From NCBI GenBank assembly GCA_026928325.1, contig JAIXKS010000044.1:1-51884 (forward strand): DNA of 51,884 nucleotides, given 5' to 3'. Position 1 is the first letter of the stretch, and each line of letters opens with the position of its first letter. The notes beneath the pieces were generated by a model, which worked only from the letters and a program-made list of their open reading frames with translations, ran no database searches and was not told the DNA's origin. Position numbers and translations under genes: made by a program. The DNA comes from Chitinophagales bacterium (GTDB taxonomy: Bacteria > Bacteroidota > Bacteroidia > Chitinophagales > Saprospiraceae). Positions 17,296 through 26,687 of this stretch are shown here, in pieces.

Positions 17296-18036
17296 ATGCG
17301 ACATTATGGAATCATAGGTTATCCGTTAGGACATACGTTTTCACCAGGATATTTCGGTGAGAAATTTAAAAATTTAAACATACAGGCAGAATACAAGGCC
17401 TATCCCATCGAAAATATCCATTTGTTTCCGGAACTCATCACCCAAATTTCGTTTTCGGGATTAAATGTGACAATTCCTTATAAAACATCCATCATCCCAT
17501 ATCTCGATTATATAGACGAAAGTGCCGCAGCCATCGGAGCGGTCAATACTGTCAAATTTGAAGCTGGTAAAATATTGGGATTTAATACAGATGCTTACGG
17601 ATTTGAGCAATCACTCCACAAATGGATTGAAGATTGGTCAGTTATCGATCAAGCCTTGGTTTTAGGAAGTGGCGGCGCATCCAAGGCAGTCATCTACATT
17701 CTAAATAAACACCACATTCCATATAAAGTAGTGAGTAGATCAGCAAAAAATGGAGATTTTACCTACAATAACCTACCACCTTCCGTTATAAAATCTTCTA
17801 ATCTCATCATCAATACTACGCCACTTGGGATGTCTCCATGGGAAGCTTACAAGCCGGATTTGCCCTATGAATTTATAGATGAAAAATATTTTTTATACGA
17901 TTTGGTTTATAATCCAGAAAAAACCTTATTTTTGGGCTGTGGATTATCCAATGGCAGTAAAACAAAAAATGGTCTTGACATGTTAATCCTACAAGCTGAA
18001 AAAGCTTGGCAAATTTGGAATACAAAAGAAATATAA
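17296..18036 (+). CDS. aroE: Shikimate dehydrogenase
   Basis: AroE reduces 3-dehydroshikimate to shikimate with NADPH in aromatic amino acid synthesis. The 246-residue product is a little shorter than E. coli AroE (272) but complete. The shikimate-binding region GYPLGHTFSP has Thr14 in place of the usual first Ser and keeps Ser16. The catalytic Lys63 is in NVTIPYK, Asp99 in GFNTDA, and the nucleotide-binding loop is GSGGAS (124-129). C-terminal GLDMLILQA matches the family. It lies 13 bases after acpH; the next gene begins 11 bases downstream. Confidence 0.95.
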   Translation: MRHYGIIGYPLGHTFSPGYFGEKFKNLNIQAEYKAYPIENIHLFPELITQISFSGLNVTIPYKTSIIPYLDYIDESAAAIGAVNTVKFEAGKILGFNTDAYGFEQSLHKWIEDWSVIDQALVLGSGGASKAVIYILNKHHIPYKVVSRSAKNGDFTYNNLPPSVIKSSNLIINTTPLGMSPWEAYKPDLPYEFIDEKYFLYDLVYNPEKTLFLGCGLSNGSKTKNGLDMLILQAEKAWQIWNTKEI

Positions 18037-18047
18037 CCAACCACCAT

Positions 18048-19241
18048 ATGAACGATTCAGATCCCGCGCTTAATCTGGACTTAAGTAATACAGAGAATGC
18101 GTTTTCCAACAAATCAGACAAAGAGCTTAAACATACAGCTTGGCTGTTTCGCATGATGAACAATGCCACTTTCGTCAAAATAGGCTCTAGACTTGGACTC
18201 TTTGGCATCAACTTTAAAATTCCTTTTACAGAAACAATCATAAGAAAAACAATTTTTCCTCAGTTTTGCGGAGGAGAAAGCTTATTGGATTGTCAACCCG
18301 TCATCGACAAACTCTATGAGTATGATGTCATGACCATTCTCGATTACGGATCTGAAAGCAAGTCTGATGAAGACGACTTGGATACGACCATGGCTGAAAC
18401 CATCCGCGCCATCGAAATGGCAGCATCTAATAATTCTGTACCCGTAGTCAGTACTAAACTGACAGGATTAATAGATAAAAAAGTCCTTGCCAAAATGCAC
18501 AGCAAAGAAGCATTGACAGAAGGTGAACAACGCAATTATCAGCATTTGGTAGAACGTATAGATGAAATCTGTGAAAATGCACAAAAACACGGAATTTCCA
18601 TTTTTGTAGATGCCGAAGAAAGTTGGATCCAAGATCCGATTGATGAATTGGTCATGCAAATGATGGAAAAATACAATACAGAACGCGTACACGTTTATAA
18701 TACGTATCAATTATACAATATTCATAAACTTGAACATATCAAACGCGACCATCAAAGGTGTAAAGAAAAAGGTGTTCAATTTGGCGCAAAACTCGTGAGA
18801 GGTGCCTATATGGATAAAGAACGAGAAAGAGCACAGGAAATGGGTTATCCTTCTCCGATACATCCGGACAAAGCCAGTACTGACCAATGTTTTAATGATG
18901 GCATCCGATATTGTATCGAAAACCATGATTCGATCTCTGTATGCTGTGCATCGCACAATGCTGAAAGCAATTTGCTTATGGCACAACTCATGAACGAAAA
19001 GGGAATCGCCAATGATGATTATAATTGCTATTTTTGTCAATTGTACGGTATGAGTGACAACATTACGTTTAACCTAGCCAATGCCGGCTATAATGCAGGA
19101 AAATACGTAGTCTATGGACCTATCAAAGACGTGATCCCTTACCTTATCCGGAGGACTGAAGAAAATGCTTCAGTAACTGGAGACATGGGCAGAGAGTTGC
19201 AATTGATCGATAGAGAATTGAAAAGAAGAGGCCTAAAATAG
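18048..19241 (+). CDS. Proline dehydrogenase (monofunctional, PutA N-terminal type)
   Basis: The enzyme oxidises proline to pyrroline-5-carboxylate with FAD and feeds electrons to quinone. At 397 residues this is the stand-alone ProDH of Bacteroidota and eukaryotes, not the bifunctional PutA. Visible motifs are FVDAEESW, the FAD/substrate strand AKLVRGAYMDKERERA, the CCASHNAESN strand, YGMSDNITF and the C-terminal YLIRRTEENAS with the paired arginines that hold proline carboxylate. I choose ATG 18048 because the earlier in-frame start overlaps aroE. It is the last gene of the smc-acpH-aroE run; a repeat copy follows its stop. Confidence 0.93.
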   Translation: MNDSDPALNLDLSNTENAFSNKSDKELKHTAWLFRMMNNATFVKIGSRLGLFGINFKIPFTETIIRKTIFPQFCGGESLLDCQPVIDKLYEYDVMTILDYGSESKSDEDDLDTTMAETIRAIEMAASNNSVPVVSTKLTGLIDKKVLAKMHSKEALTEGEQRNYQHLVERIDEICENAQKHGISIFVDAEESWIQDPIDELVMQMMEKYNTERVHVYNTYQLYNIHKLEHIKRDHQRCKEKGVQFGAKLVRGAYMDKERERAQEMGYPSPIHPDKASTDQCFNDGIRYCIENHDSISVCCASHNAESNLLMAQLMNEKGIANDDYNCYFCQLYGMSDNITFNLANAGYNAGKYVVYGPIKDVIPYLIRRTEENASVTGDMGRELQLIDRELKRRGLK

Positions 19242-19249
19242 TTTGTTTT

Positions 19250-19410
19250 CATCCTTATTTCCGTAAAAGCATCAAGAATAATAGAAGTTATTTTTTTTAA
19301 AAGATCAAGAAAAAAAACGCTGGTATAGTGGTAACAATGGTGCGTATTTTTAACGATGATATTTGAAAAAAGAACAACATTTTATTAAGATTTTTTTGTT
19401 GACAGAGCGC
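19250..19410 (-). repeat. Palindromic interspersed repeat, copy C (inverted)
   Basis: An inverted, more diverged copy of the repeat at 1-264 and 29100-29260. The end gacagagcgct is at 19401-19411 and the centre, tatagtggtaacaatgg, around 19324. The other end has decayed (ttccgtaaaagc near 19257-19270), so its exact limit is uncertain. That decayed end corresponds to the tatagacag end of the other copies and lies about 10 bases after the proline dehydrogenase stop. Confidence 0.8.
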
Positions 19411-19468
19411 TTGCAATTTATAGATTTATAGATGCGCTGATTTTAGCGTATATCAAGATTAGTATGAC

Positions 19469-19990
19469 ATGCAAATTATAAATTTCGAATTTAAGGCTAA
19501 AGTAAATGATTTGGAAAAGTATGAACAGTCATTATGTACCTTAAATCCTATTTTTAAGGGCACGGATTATCAAAAAGATACTTATTTCAATGCTACATTC
19601 GGGAGATTAAAATTGAGAGAAGGCAATATCGAGCATGCACTTATCCAATACGACAGGCCAAATACTGCTGATGCAAAAGTGGCTCAAATCTTATTGTACC
19701 AATACCAACCCAATGATACGTTAAAGCAAATATTAACCCAGCAATTAGGAATCAAAGTCGTCGTCGAGAAGATTAGAAAAATTTACTTTATCGACAATGT
19801 GAAATTTCATTTTGATATCGTTTCCAATTTGGGTACTTTTATTGAGGTAGAAGCCATCGATCATGAAAACAAAAGGAGTATCGACGAACTCAAACATCAA
19901 TGTGACCACTATCTTCAATTTTTCGAATTGAACAAAGATGACCTTATCGATGTCTCATATAGCGACATGATATTCAATCAAACCAAATGA
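19469..19990 (+). CDS. CYTH-domain protein (class IV adenylate cyclase-like)
   Basis: A 173-residue CYTH protein, the family of class IV adenylate cyclases and triphosphatases acting on triphosphate substrates in a tunnel of charged strands. The N-terminal ExExK signature is modified: NFEFKAK gives Glu7, Lys9 (normally Glu) and Lys11. Further family marks are DTYFNATFGRLKLRE (about 38-52), the KIRKIYF strand and FIEVEAID (about 129-136). The changed Glu may alter metal binding, so cyclase activity should not be assumed. The methyltransferase gene begins 10 bases after its stop, suggesting a two-gene operon. Confidence 0.85.
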   Translation: MQIINFEFKAKVNDLEKYEQSLCTLNPIFKGTDYQKDTYFNATFGRLKLREGNIEHALIQYDRPNTADAKVAQILLYQYQPNDTLKQILTQQLGIKVVVEKIRKIYFIDNVKFHFDIVSNLGTFIEVEAIDHENKRSIDELKHQCDHYLQFFELNKDDLIDVSYSDMIFNQTK

Positions 19991-20000
19991 CCGCTTAGCC

Positions 20001-20798
20001 ATGCAGGAAAGACATACCAATAGAGACAAGTATTTCAAAGAGCAAATCTATACGACGGAAAAGTATGTTATTCCCTTTATACGGGATGTCAAAGACTTTG
20101 GTGCAAACACTTCAATCCTTGAAATCGGTTGTGGAGAAGGTGGAAATCTAGTTCCATTTTTAGAATTAGGTTGTGAACCACTTACAGGCATCGACCTATC
20201 GGAAAATAAAATTGAAAATGCAAAAGAATACCTTTCCCAATATGACGAAAAAGGCAAGTCTGTCCGCTTTCTTACGGATGATATCTACCTAGCAGGTCCT
20301 GAAAAATTAGGTGTTTATGATATCATTTTGCTAAGAGATGTCATTGAACATATCCACGACCAAGAAAAGTTTATGGGATTCATGAAAGGATTTATGAAAT
20401 CGGATGCAGTAGTATTCTTTGGTTTTCCCAATTGGTTCATGCCTTTTGGAGGTCATCAACAGATATGCAAAAGTAAGTTTTTATCTAAATTGCCATATTT
20501 CCATCTATTTCCAAATTGGCTTTACAAATCAATGCTTCGATGGTTCGGCGAAAACGAAACTACCATTGAAGCCCTTCTAGAAATAAAGCAAACAGGCATC
20601 AATATCGAGCGATTTGAACGCATATTAAAGAACCAAAATTATAGAATAGATAAAAAAAGATTTTATTTTATCAATCCCAATTACGAAGTAAAATTTGGAT
20701 TAAAACCTAAAGTCATACCTTCCATCATTGCGTCGATTCCTTGGTTTAGAAACTTCTTTATAACCGCCAATTATTATGTAATTTCTAAAAATTCTTGA
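20001..20798 (+). CDS. SAM-dependent class I methyltransferase
   Basis: The 265-residue protein has the Rossmann methyltransferase core: motif I ILEIGCGEGGN (39-49), acidic Asp65 at the end of strand two (LTGIDLSENK), and motif IV DIILLRDVIEHIHD (about 108-121), which resembles ubiquinone/menaquinone and small-molecule methyltransferases. The C-terminal half, rich in Phe, Trp and Lys, is not informative and may be substrate-binding. No substrate can be named. It is paired with the CYTH gene, 10 bases apart. Confidence 0.85.
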   Translation: MQERHTNRDKYFKEQIYTTEKYVIPFIRDVKDFGANTSILEIGCGEGGNLVPFLELGCEPLTGIDLSENKIENAKEYLSQYDEKGKSVRFLTDDIYLAGPEKLGVYDIILLRDVIEHIHDQEKFMGFMKGFMKSDAVVFFGFPNWFMPFGGHQQICKSKFLSKLPYFHLFPNWLYKSMLRWFGENETTIEALLEIKQTGINIERFERILKNQNYRIDKKRFYFINPNYEVKFGLKPKVIPSIIASIPWFRNFFITANYYVISKNS

Positions 20799-20983
20799 CG
20801 TTTTTTAGAAAATTCTCAAAACACGTGGGTGTCTTATTAACGCAAACAAGAAACCCTAAGTAATGTTATGTATTTGTTAGTTCTTATTTCACTTATATAA
20901 TTACTAATTTTTTTTGACACTTCAGTCTTAAACAAATACAAGCTTAGAATTGTATTATTAAATGTCAAAAGCATCCCTACATC

Positions 20984-23860
20984 ATGCCAATCATGCCATC
21001 CGCTATACTTCCAGAAGAAGATCATATTGTTGAGGATCCAGAATATATCCAAATCATCGGAGCAAGAGAAAACAACCTCAAAAATATCGATGTTAATATC
21101 CCTCGAAATCAAATGGTCGTCATTACTGGATTGAGTGGAAGTGGGAAGTCATCTTTAGCTTTTGATACCATATATGCCGAAGGTCAACGTCGATATATGG
21201 AAACTTTTTCAGCCTATGCCAGACAATTTATAGGTAGCTTGGACCGCCCGGATGTGGAGTCTATCGATGGATTGAGTCCCGTCATTTCGATCGAACAAAA
21301 AACGACAGCTTGGAATCCTCGTTCTACCGTAGGAACGACGACCGAAATATACGACTTTTTAAGGTTACTTTATGCACGGGTTGGAGAAGCCTATTCCCAT
21401 GTCAGCGGACAAAGGATGATCAAATACTCGGAAGAGCAAATCATAGAAGATACTTTATCTCGCTTTAACAATCATAAAATCGCCATCCTTGCGCCAGTCG
21501 TTAGAGCTCGAAAAGGTCACTATCGAGAACTCTTTGACCAAACTCGAAAGAAAGGATTTACTAAAGTTAGAGTCGATGGTGAAATCATCGATTTAGAACC
21601 CGGATTGCAACTTGATCGATACAAGGTTCACGATATTGAAATCGTTGTTGATCGTCTCGTCGTCAACCCGGAGCAATCAGAACGATTAGCTACTTCCATC
21701 AGTTTGGGCCTAAAAATGGGTAGCGATTTTATCATCATTCTAGACATGACCAACGGAAGTTCTAAAGCCTATTCTAAAACGCTCATGGATCCGCAATCGG
21801 GCGTATCTTACGACGAACCATCTCCGAATAACTTTTCTTTCAATACGCCATACGGATACTGTCCACATTGTACCGGTATGGGAACAGTTCATGAAGTTAA
21901 CATCAATCTAGTCATACCTGATTTCAATAAGTCTATCCAACAAGAAGGTATTTTGCCATTTGGTCCAGTACGCGACAATAGTACGTTCAAACAGTTAAAA
22001 CAATTGGCCAAACAGCATCATTTTACCTTTGATACACCGATTAAAGACATCCCTAAAGAAGCACTAGATCTTATTCTACACGGCAACCAACATAAAAATT
22101 CAAAATCGCCATATTATACTTATAACGAATTTGTCTATAATCTTGAGGAAGAAGGCTTGGTACATATGCTAGAAAGATGGTATAGAGAATCTACCTCTGA
22201 ACGCATACGGTCTTGGGCGGAAGACTTTATGAATGTAGTTACCTGCCCGACTTGTAACGGCTATCGGCTAAAGCAAGAATCTTTACATTTTTTGCTAGGC
22301 AATAAACACATAGGTCATCTAGCAAACATGAATATTGATGAACTCCATGCTTGGATTTCGGTACTTCCTGAGCATCTCGACGATAAGCAAAATATTATAG
22401 CCTTTGAAGTTTTGAAAGAAATCAGGATTCGGGTTGGCTTCCTTTTGGAAGTCGGGTTGAGCTATTTAAGTCTCAACCGTACCACTAAATCCCTCTCAGG
22501 CGGAGAATCACAGCGTACCCGACTAGCAAGTCAAATAGGTAGTCAACTTACAGGCATAACCTATATCATGGACGAACCAAGTATCGGCCTTCACCAAAGA
22601 GATAATCATCGACTGATAAAGGCATTGCAAGAATTAACGCAAATCGGTAATACGGTCATTGTTGTCGAACACGACAAAGATATCATGTTGGCTTCGGATT
22701 ATATCATAGACTTAGGCCCTGGTGCCGGCATTCACGGTGGTGCTATTGTGAATGAAGGTACTCCTCAACAATTTATGGAAGCTGGTGGAACAACCGCAGC
22801 CTACCTGAATAATACCTTACAAATCGAAATACCCCAAAAACGACGACCGGGCAATGGACATTTTCTAACATTGACAAATGCTCGTGGCCATAACCTTAAA
22901 AACATTGACATCCAAATTCCCTTAGGCAAACTCATTTGTGTTACTGGTGTATCTGGGAGTGGCAAATCTTCCTTAATCAATGAAACCTTATATCCCATCT
23001 TAAGTCAACATTTTTATAAGAGTGTCCAAAAACCACTACCTTATACTCTAATATCCGGTTTAGAACATTTGGACAAAGTTATTGAAATCGATCAATCTCC
23101 TATCGGGCGCACACCAAGATCCAATCCCGCGACCTATACTAGTGTTTTTACAGCCATTCGAAAACTTTTTGCCAATACACCCGAAGCTAAAATCCGTGGG
23201 TACAAACTCGGTAGATTTTCATTTAACGTATCCGGCGGAAGGTGCGAAACCTGCGAAGGAGGCGGCAAAAAACATATTGAAATGAATTTTTTGCCTGATG
23301 TTCTCGTAGATTGCGAAACCTGCATGGGTAAAAGATACAACAGCGAAACTCTAGAAATTTTATACAAGGGAAAATCCATCTCCGATGTATTGGATATGAC
23401 TGTTGCAGAAGCTACGGAATTTTTCTCTAATATCCCATCCATTTATCGAAAACTTAAGACAATAAACGACGTAGGTTTGGGTTACATCACTTTAGGCCAA
23501 CAAGCTACTACCCTTTCTGGTGGTGAAGCCCAAAGGGTAAAACTCGCTGAAGAACTCGCTAAAAAAGATACCGGCAACACCATTTATATCTTGGACGAGC
23601 CCACAACCGGTCTCCACTTTGACGATATCCGCCAATTATTGCAAGTCATAGACAAACTTGTCAACAAGGGAAATACGGTAATTATTATAGAACACAATTT
23701 AGATGTCATCAAAGTCGCTGACCATATCATCGATCTCGGACCCGAAGGTGGAAATGCAGGCGGACAAATCATATTTGAAGGAACTCCAGAAGCCATGATT
23801 CAACAGAAAAAAGGCCATACGGCAGGGTTCCTTAAAACAGAGATGAAACAAAGTAAATAA
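20984..23860 (+). CDS. uvrA: Excinuclease ABC subunit A
   Basis: UvrA is the damage sensor of nucleotide excision repair, working with UvrB. The 958-residue product carries two ABC ATPase modules. The first has Walker A GLSGSGKS (49-56), zinc-binding CPHC and CPTC pairs, signature LSGGESQR and Walker B IMDEPSIGLH. The second has GVSGSGKS, the family sequence QSPIGRTPRSNPATYT, a zinc module with CETCEGGG and CETCMG, signature LSGGEAQR and Walker B ILDEPTTGLH. An alternative start is the second ATG, three codons in (20993). UvrB and UvrC are not in the window. Confidence 0.97.
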   Translation: MPIMPSAILPEEDHIVEDPEYIQIIGARENNLKNIDVNIPRNQMVVITGLSGSGKSSLAFDTIYAEGQRRYMETFSAYARQFIGSLDRPDVESIDGLSPVISIEQKTTAWNPRSTVGTTTEIYDFLRLLYARVGEAYSHVSGQRMIKYSEEQIIEDTLSRFNNHKIAILAPVVRARKGHYRELFDQTRKKGFTKVRVDGEIIDLEPGLQLDRYKVHDIEIVVDRLVVNPEQSERLATSISLGLKMGSDFIIILDMTNGSSKAYSKTLMDPQSGVSYDEPSPNNFSFNTPYGYCPHCTGMGTVHEVNINLVIPDFNKSIQQEGILPFGPVRDNSTFKQLKQLAKQHHFTFDTPIKDIPKEALDLILHGNQHKNSKSPYYTYNEFVYNLEEEGLVHMLERWYRESTSERIRSWAEDFMNVVTCPTCNGYRLKQESLHFLLGNKHIGHLANMNIDELHAWISVLPEHLDDKQNIIAFEVLKEIRIRVGFLLEVGLSYLSLNRTTKSLSGGESQRTRLASQIGSQLTGITYIMDEPSIGLHQRDNHRLIKALQELTQIGNTVIVVEHDKDIMLASDYIIDLGPGAGIHGGAIVNEGTPQQFMEAGGTTAAYLNNTLQIEIPQKRRPGNGHFLTLTNARGHNLKNIDIQIPLGKLICVTGVSGSGKSSLINETLYPILSQHFYKSVQKPLPYTLISGLEHLDKVIEIDQSPIGRTPRSNPATYTSVFTAIRKLFANTPEAKIRGYKLGRFSFNVSGGRCETCEGGGKKHIEMNFLPDVLVDCETCMGKRYNSETLEILYKGKSISDVLDMTVAEATEFFSNIPSIYRKLKTINDVGLGYITLGQQATTLSGGEAQRVKLAEELAKKDTGNTIYILDEPTTGLHFDDIRQLLQVIDKLVNKGNTVIIIEHNLDVIKVADHIIDLGPEGGNAGGQIIFEGTPEAMIQQKKGHTAGFLKTEMKQSK

Positions 23861-23887
23861 TATATGTAGTATTTATTACATTTGTAT

Positions 23888-23895
23888 TACCTTTG
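23888..23895 (+). promoter_or_regulatory. -7 box upstream of mpl
   Basis: TACCTTTG fits TAnnTTTG and lies 19 bases before the GTG start, between uvrA and mpl. The upstream box is not obvious. It suggests that mpl can be transcribed apart from uvrA. Confidence 0.4.
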
Positions 23896-23914
23896 TGTCT
23901 AATACATTAATCAA

Positions 23915-25249
23915 GTGAGCACTAAAAATATTCATATTATTGCCATAGGTGGTGCGGCGATGCACAACATAGCTTTAGATTTACATGACCAAGGAAATAT
24001 CGTAACTGGTTCTGATGACGAAATCTACGATCCAGCATGGAGTAGATTGCAAAAAGCTAGTTTGGCACCGGAAGCTATGGGTTGGTTTCCTGACAAAATT
24101 CATTCAAACCTAGACTATATTATTTTAGGTATGCATGCCAAGACCGACAATCCCGAATTGCTAAAGGCGCAACAACTCGGCATACCTGTTTACTCATACC
24201 CAGCATTTGTTTTTCTTCAATCCCAAAACAAAAAACGCGTTGTTATCGCCGGCAGTCATGGAAAAACAACGACAACAGCCATGGTCATGCACGTTTTGAA
24301 GAAACTCAACATGGATTTTGACTATTTGGTAGGTGCGCAATTGGAGGGATTCGACAGAATGGTTCGGTTGTCAGATGCACCACTTATCATCATCGAAGGT
24401 GATGAATATCTCAGTAGCCCAATAGATAGAAGACCTAAAATCCTACATTACAAACCAGACATTGCGGTCATAACGGGTATTGCTTGGGATCATATCAACG
24501 TTTTTCCCACTTTCGATCATTATAAAGAGCAATTCAAACTCTTTTGCGACACCATTAACTCAAATGGAACCTTAATATATTATGAACAAGACCCAGAAGT
24601 AGCTGCCATCGCTTCCAATGCGCTTATCCATACGAAAATAGGTTATTCGATATTGCCAACAAATCAAGAAAACCAAGTTGTATGGAATCAGCAATGCTAC
24701 CCTATTCAAACTATTGGCAACCACAATTTACAAAATATGCGTGCTGCCGGTCTCGTTTGCGAACAATTAGGGATTGATATAGATACATTTTTCAAATCAA
24801 TCTATGATTTTACCGGCGCAAGTAAGCGATTACAAAAAATATCAAGTCAAGATGGTAGGCAAATTTACCTAGATTTTGCACATGCTCCAAGCAAAGTCAC
24901 AGCGACAACTCAATCTTTCAAAGCCTGGTTTGATGACAAACCCTTGCTCGCAGTTTTAGAATTACACACATTCTCAAGCTTAAATCCTGAATTTATTGGC
25001 CAATATAAAGGAAGTTTAGATGCCGCTGAAAATGCTGTCGTTTTTTATAATGAGCATACCCTTAAAATAAAAAATATGCCAGCATTAGACCGTGATTTTG
25101 TTCAACAAAGTTTTGGTCATCCAAATCTTCAAATCTTTACAGATGAAGTTGCGTTACATGCCTATATTTCCAGCCAAACCGATTGCCATATCTTGTTGAT
25201 GACCTCAGGTAATTTCAATAAAATGTCTTTGGATTTTACGGAAAAGTGA
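23915..25249 (+). CDS. mpl: UDP-N-acetylmuramate:tripeptide ligase (Mpl), peptidoglycan recycling
   Basis: Mpl attaches recycled L-Ala-gamma-D-Glu-meso-DAP to UDP-MurNAc, bypassing MurC-E. The 444-residue protein is a Mur ligase: N-terminal Rossmann part with IGGAAMHNIA (where MurC has a GxGG sequence), the ATP loop GSHGKTT (113-119), IIEGDEYLSSPIDRRPK, which is the Mpl-type central sequence, and IAWDHINVFP. DFAHAPSK in the C-terminal domain (in place of the MurC DDYAHHP sequence) is also Mpl-like. The start is GTG at 23915. It has its own -7 box and converges with the CHAP gene. Confidence 0.93.
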   Translation: MSTKNIHIIAIGGAAMHNIALDLHDQGNIVTGSDDEIYDPAWSRLQKASLAPEAMGWFPDKIHSNLDYIILGMHAKTDNPELLKAQQLGIPVYSYPAFVFLQSQNKKRVVIAGSHGKTTTTAMVMHVLKKLNMDFDYLVGAQLEGFDRMVRLSDAPLIIIEGDEYLSSPIDRRPKILHYKPDIAVITGIAWDHINVFPTFDHYKEQFKLFCDTINSNGTLIYYEQDPEVAAIASNALIHTKIGYSILPTNQENQVVWNQQCYPIQTIGNHNLQNMRAAGLVCEQLGIDIDTFFKSIYDFTGASKRLQKISSQDGRQIYLDFAHAPSKVTATTQSFKAWFDDKPLLAVLELHTFSSLNPEFIGQYKGSLDAAENAVVFYNEHTLKIKNMPALDRDFVQQSFGHPNLQIFTDEVALHAYISSQTDCHILLMTSGNFNKMSLDFTEK

Positions 25250-25312
25250 TTTTTGAATCAAGCCAAAATTATGGGAATTTATTTAAGAGCAAGGTAAAAA
25301 GCGACTTAGCTG

Positions 25313-25879
25313 TTAATCCTCCTTACGCAGCCATCCTAGGACATATTTGTCTTCTACAGTCCAAGTATCACCCATCGTTAACAAACCAATTTTTTCTCTC
25401 GAATCCAAGCCTGTGTTTTGTTGGATAATTTCTATCATACCGTCTTCTACAGCAGATACGATGGCTACATGACCAAATTTATTGGCCAATGCCGGGCCAA
25501 AAACTAGGATATCGTTTTCCATGGGTTGAGTCTTTCCGCCATTGCTGTATTGCATGAGTCCTCGTTTTTTATTGAAACTCCCATCTGCAAGATGAATGTC
25601 ATAAAAATCCTTTGCATGGCCATAAGTGTCCGGCATTCTGTGATTGAGATATTCAAAATAATATCGCTTCACGAACTCGACACATTGATACTTCAACCCG
25701 AGATTATAGCCATCTTCGGTCATATGACGGCCTGAAACATTTGTGATTTTTAGGCCATTATAATATACTACGACTCCATGATGTCGATCTATAGGCATTC
25801 CTATTTCAAATCTCGAAATAGTCCATCCGGAAATCCCGAGGAATACACATACCACAACAAGCCATTTGACGTTTTTCAC
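25313..25879 (-). CDS. CHAP-domain cysteine hydrolase, membrane-anchored or secreted
   Basis: CHAP enzymes are amidases/endopeptidases that often cleave peptidoglycan or glutathionylspermidine. Cys66 of YQCVEFVKRYY and His137 of FGHVAIVSAV, with Asn155 of QQNTG, form the usual catalytic set. The N-terminus is hydrophobic (KWLVVVCVFLGISGW), so it is exported or anchored. The longest frame starts at TTG 25903, but that codon lies inside the -7 box of a strong promoter; GTG at 25879 gives a 188-residue protein with the signal sequence directly at its start and is preferred. It converges with mpl, which may indicate a cell-wall role. Confidence 0.82.
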   Translation of the reverse strand: MKNVKWLVVVCVFLGISGWTISRFEIGMPIDRHHGVVVYYNGLKITNVSGRHMTEDGYNLGLKYQCVEFVKRYYFEYLNHRMPDTYGHAKDFYDIHLADGSFNKKRGLMQYSNGGKTQPMENDILVFGPALANKFGHVAIVSAVEDGMIEIIQQNTGLDSREKIGLLTMGDTWTVEDKYVLGWLRKED

Positions 25880-25900
25880 TCTGCATAAATATCTTAAAAG

Positions 25901-25932
25901 CAAATGTACAACACATTAAAATAATTATCAAA
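25901..25932 (-). promoter_or_regulatory. Bacteroidota-type promoter of the CHAP gene
   Basis: On the minus strand TTTG, 20 bases, TACATTTG. Both boxes are exact. Transcription should begin near 25895, which excludes the TTG at 25903 as start codon. Confidence 0.65.
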
Positions 25933-25975
25933 TGAAAATTATAAAAATATTAATTCAGATATAATAAAATTGGAA

Positions 25976-26506
25976 TTAGTCCTTTTTAACGCTATCCATA
26001 GAAGCTACCGTCTTGTCCCAAAAAGTCTTGAATATTGGCTTCATCGCAAGAAAAAAGCCTTTTCCTTTTTCTGGTAATGGTTCTAATAAGCCATAAGTAA
26101 TGGAAGCTTCCTTAATCTCCGGCTTCAAAACACTCATGGCATCTACCAACCACAAGGATAAACTCAATAGATAAGCATAAAACAAGGCTTGAAGGGTTCC
26201 TCCTGCAATTTTATTGATGAAGTTGATTTTGACTGCTTTTAGAATATCCTCAAATTTTGTGCTGATAAATCGGATTAGATACATCACACCTAAAAACGTA
26301 ATGATAATTCCTAACAAAAACGATAGCGCCGGAGATGTTTTCAAAACACTTTCAAGTATGTTCATCACAATAGGTGACAATTTCAGTGCAGCCAATATCC
26401 CCACAATTAGTGACAGAGAATTGAATACTGTTTTAATTAACCCACGAGTATAGCCAAGGTAAAAGCCTATAGTAATAACAATGGCAATTATTAAATCTAA
26501 TATCAT
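25976..26506 (-). CDS. CvpA-family membrane protein
   Basis: A 176-residue protein with four predicted membrane helices (about 2-20, 28-48, 62-82, 103-125). The N-terminal pattern DLIIAIVITIGFYLGYTRGLIK matches the CvpA (colicin V production) family, which in E. coli supports envelope integrity against bile salts. C-terminal residues are soluble and charged. It lies between the GH3 and CHAP genes on the same strand, but CHAP has its own promoter. Function in this organism is unknown. Confidence 0.85.
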   Translation of the reverse strand: MILDLIIAIVITIGFYLGYTRGLIKTVFNSLSLIVGILAALKLSPIVMNILESVLKTSPALSFLLGIIITFLGVMYLIRFISTKFEDILKAVKINFINKIAGGTLQALFYAYLLSLSLWLVDAMSVLKPEIKEASITYGLLEPLPEKGKGFFLAMKPIFKTFWDKTVASMDSVKKD

Positions 26507-26687
26507 ATCCTAACCGATTTAGACACAATAGTAAAATTTATTTTCTATACATGGTGCAGCTATTCACATTTTTTTTAAATAAAATCAATAAAAAAAGACT
26601 TGTGTCCTTCATTTTCCTTTGATGACTAACGTAACTTATTGACTTTTCAAAAAAAATAGTAATGGCATTTGACCATGAAACAAAGGC

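Noticed and set aside
25246-25428. Short plus-strand frame between mpl and the CHAP gene
   Set aside because: It overlaps the CHAP gene antisense and has no start context or recognisable domain.
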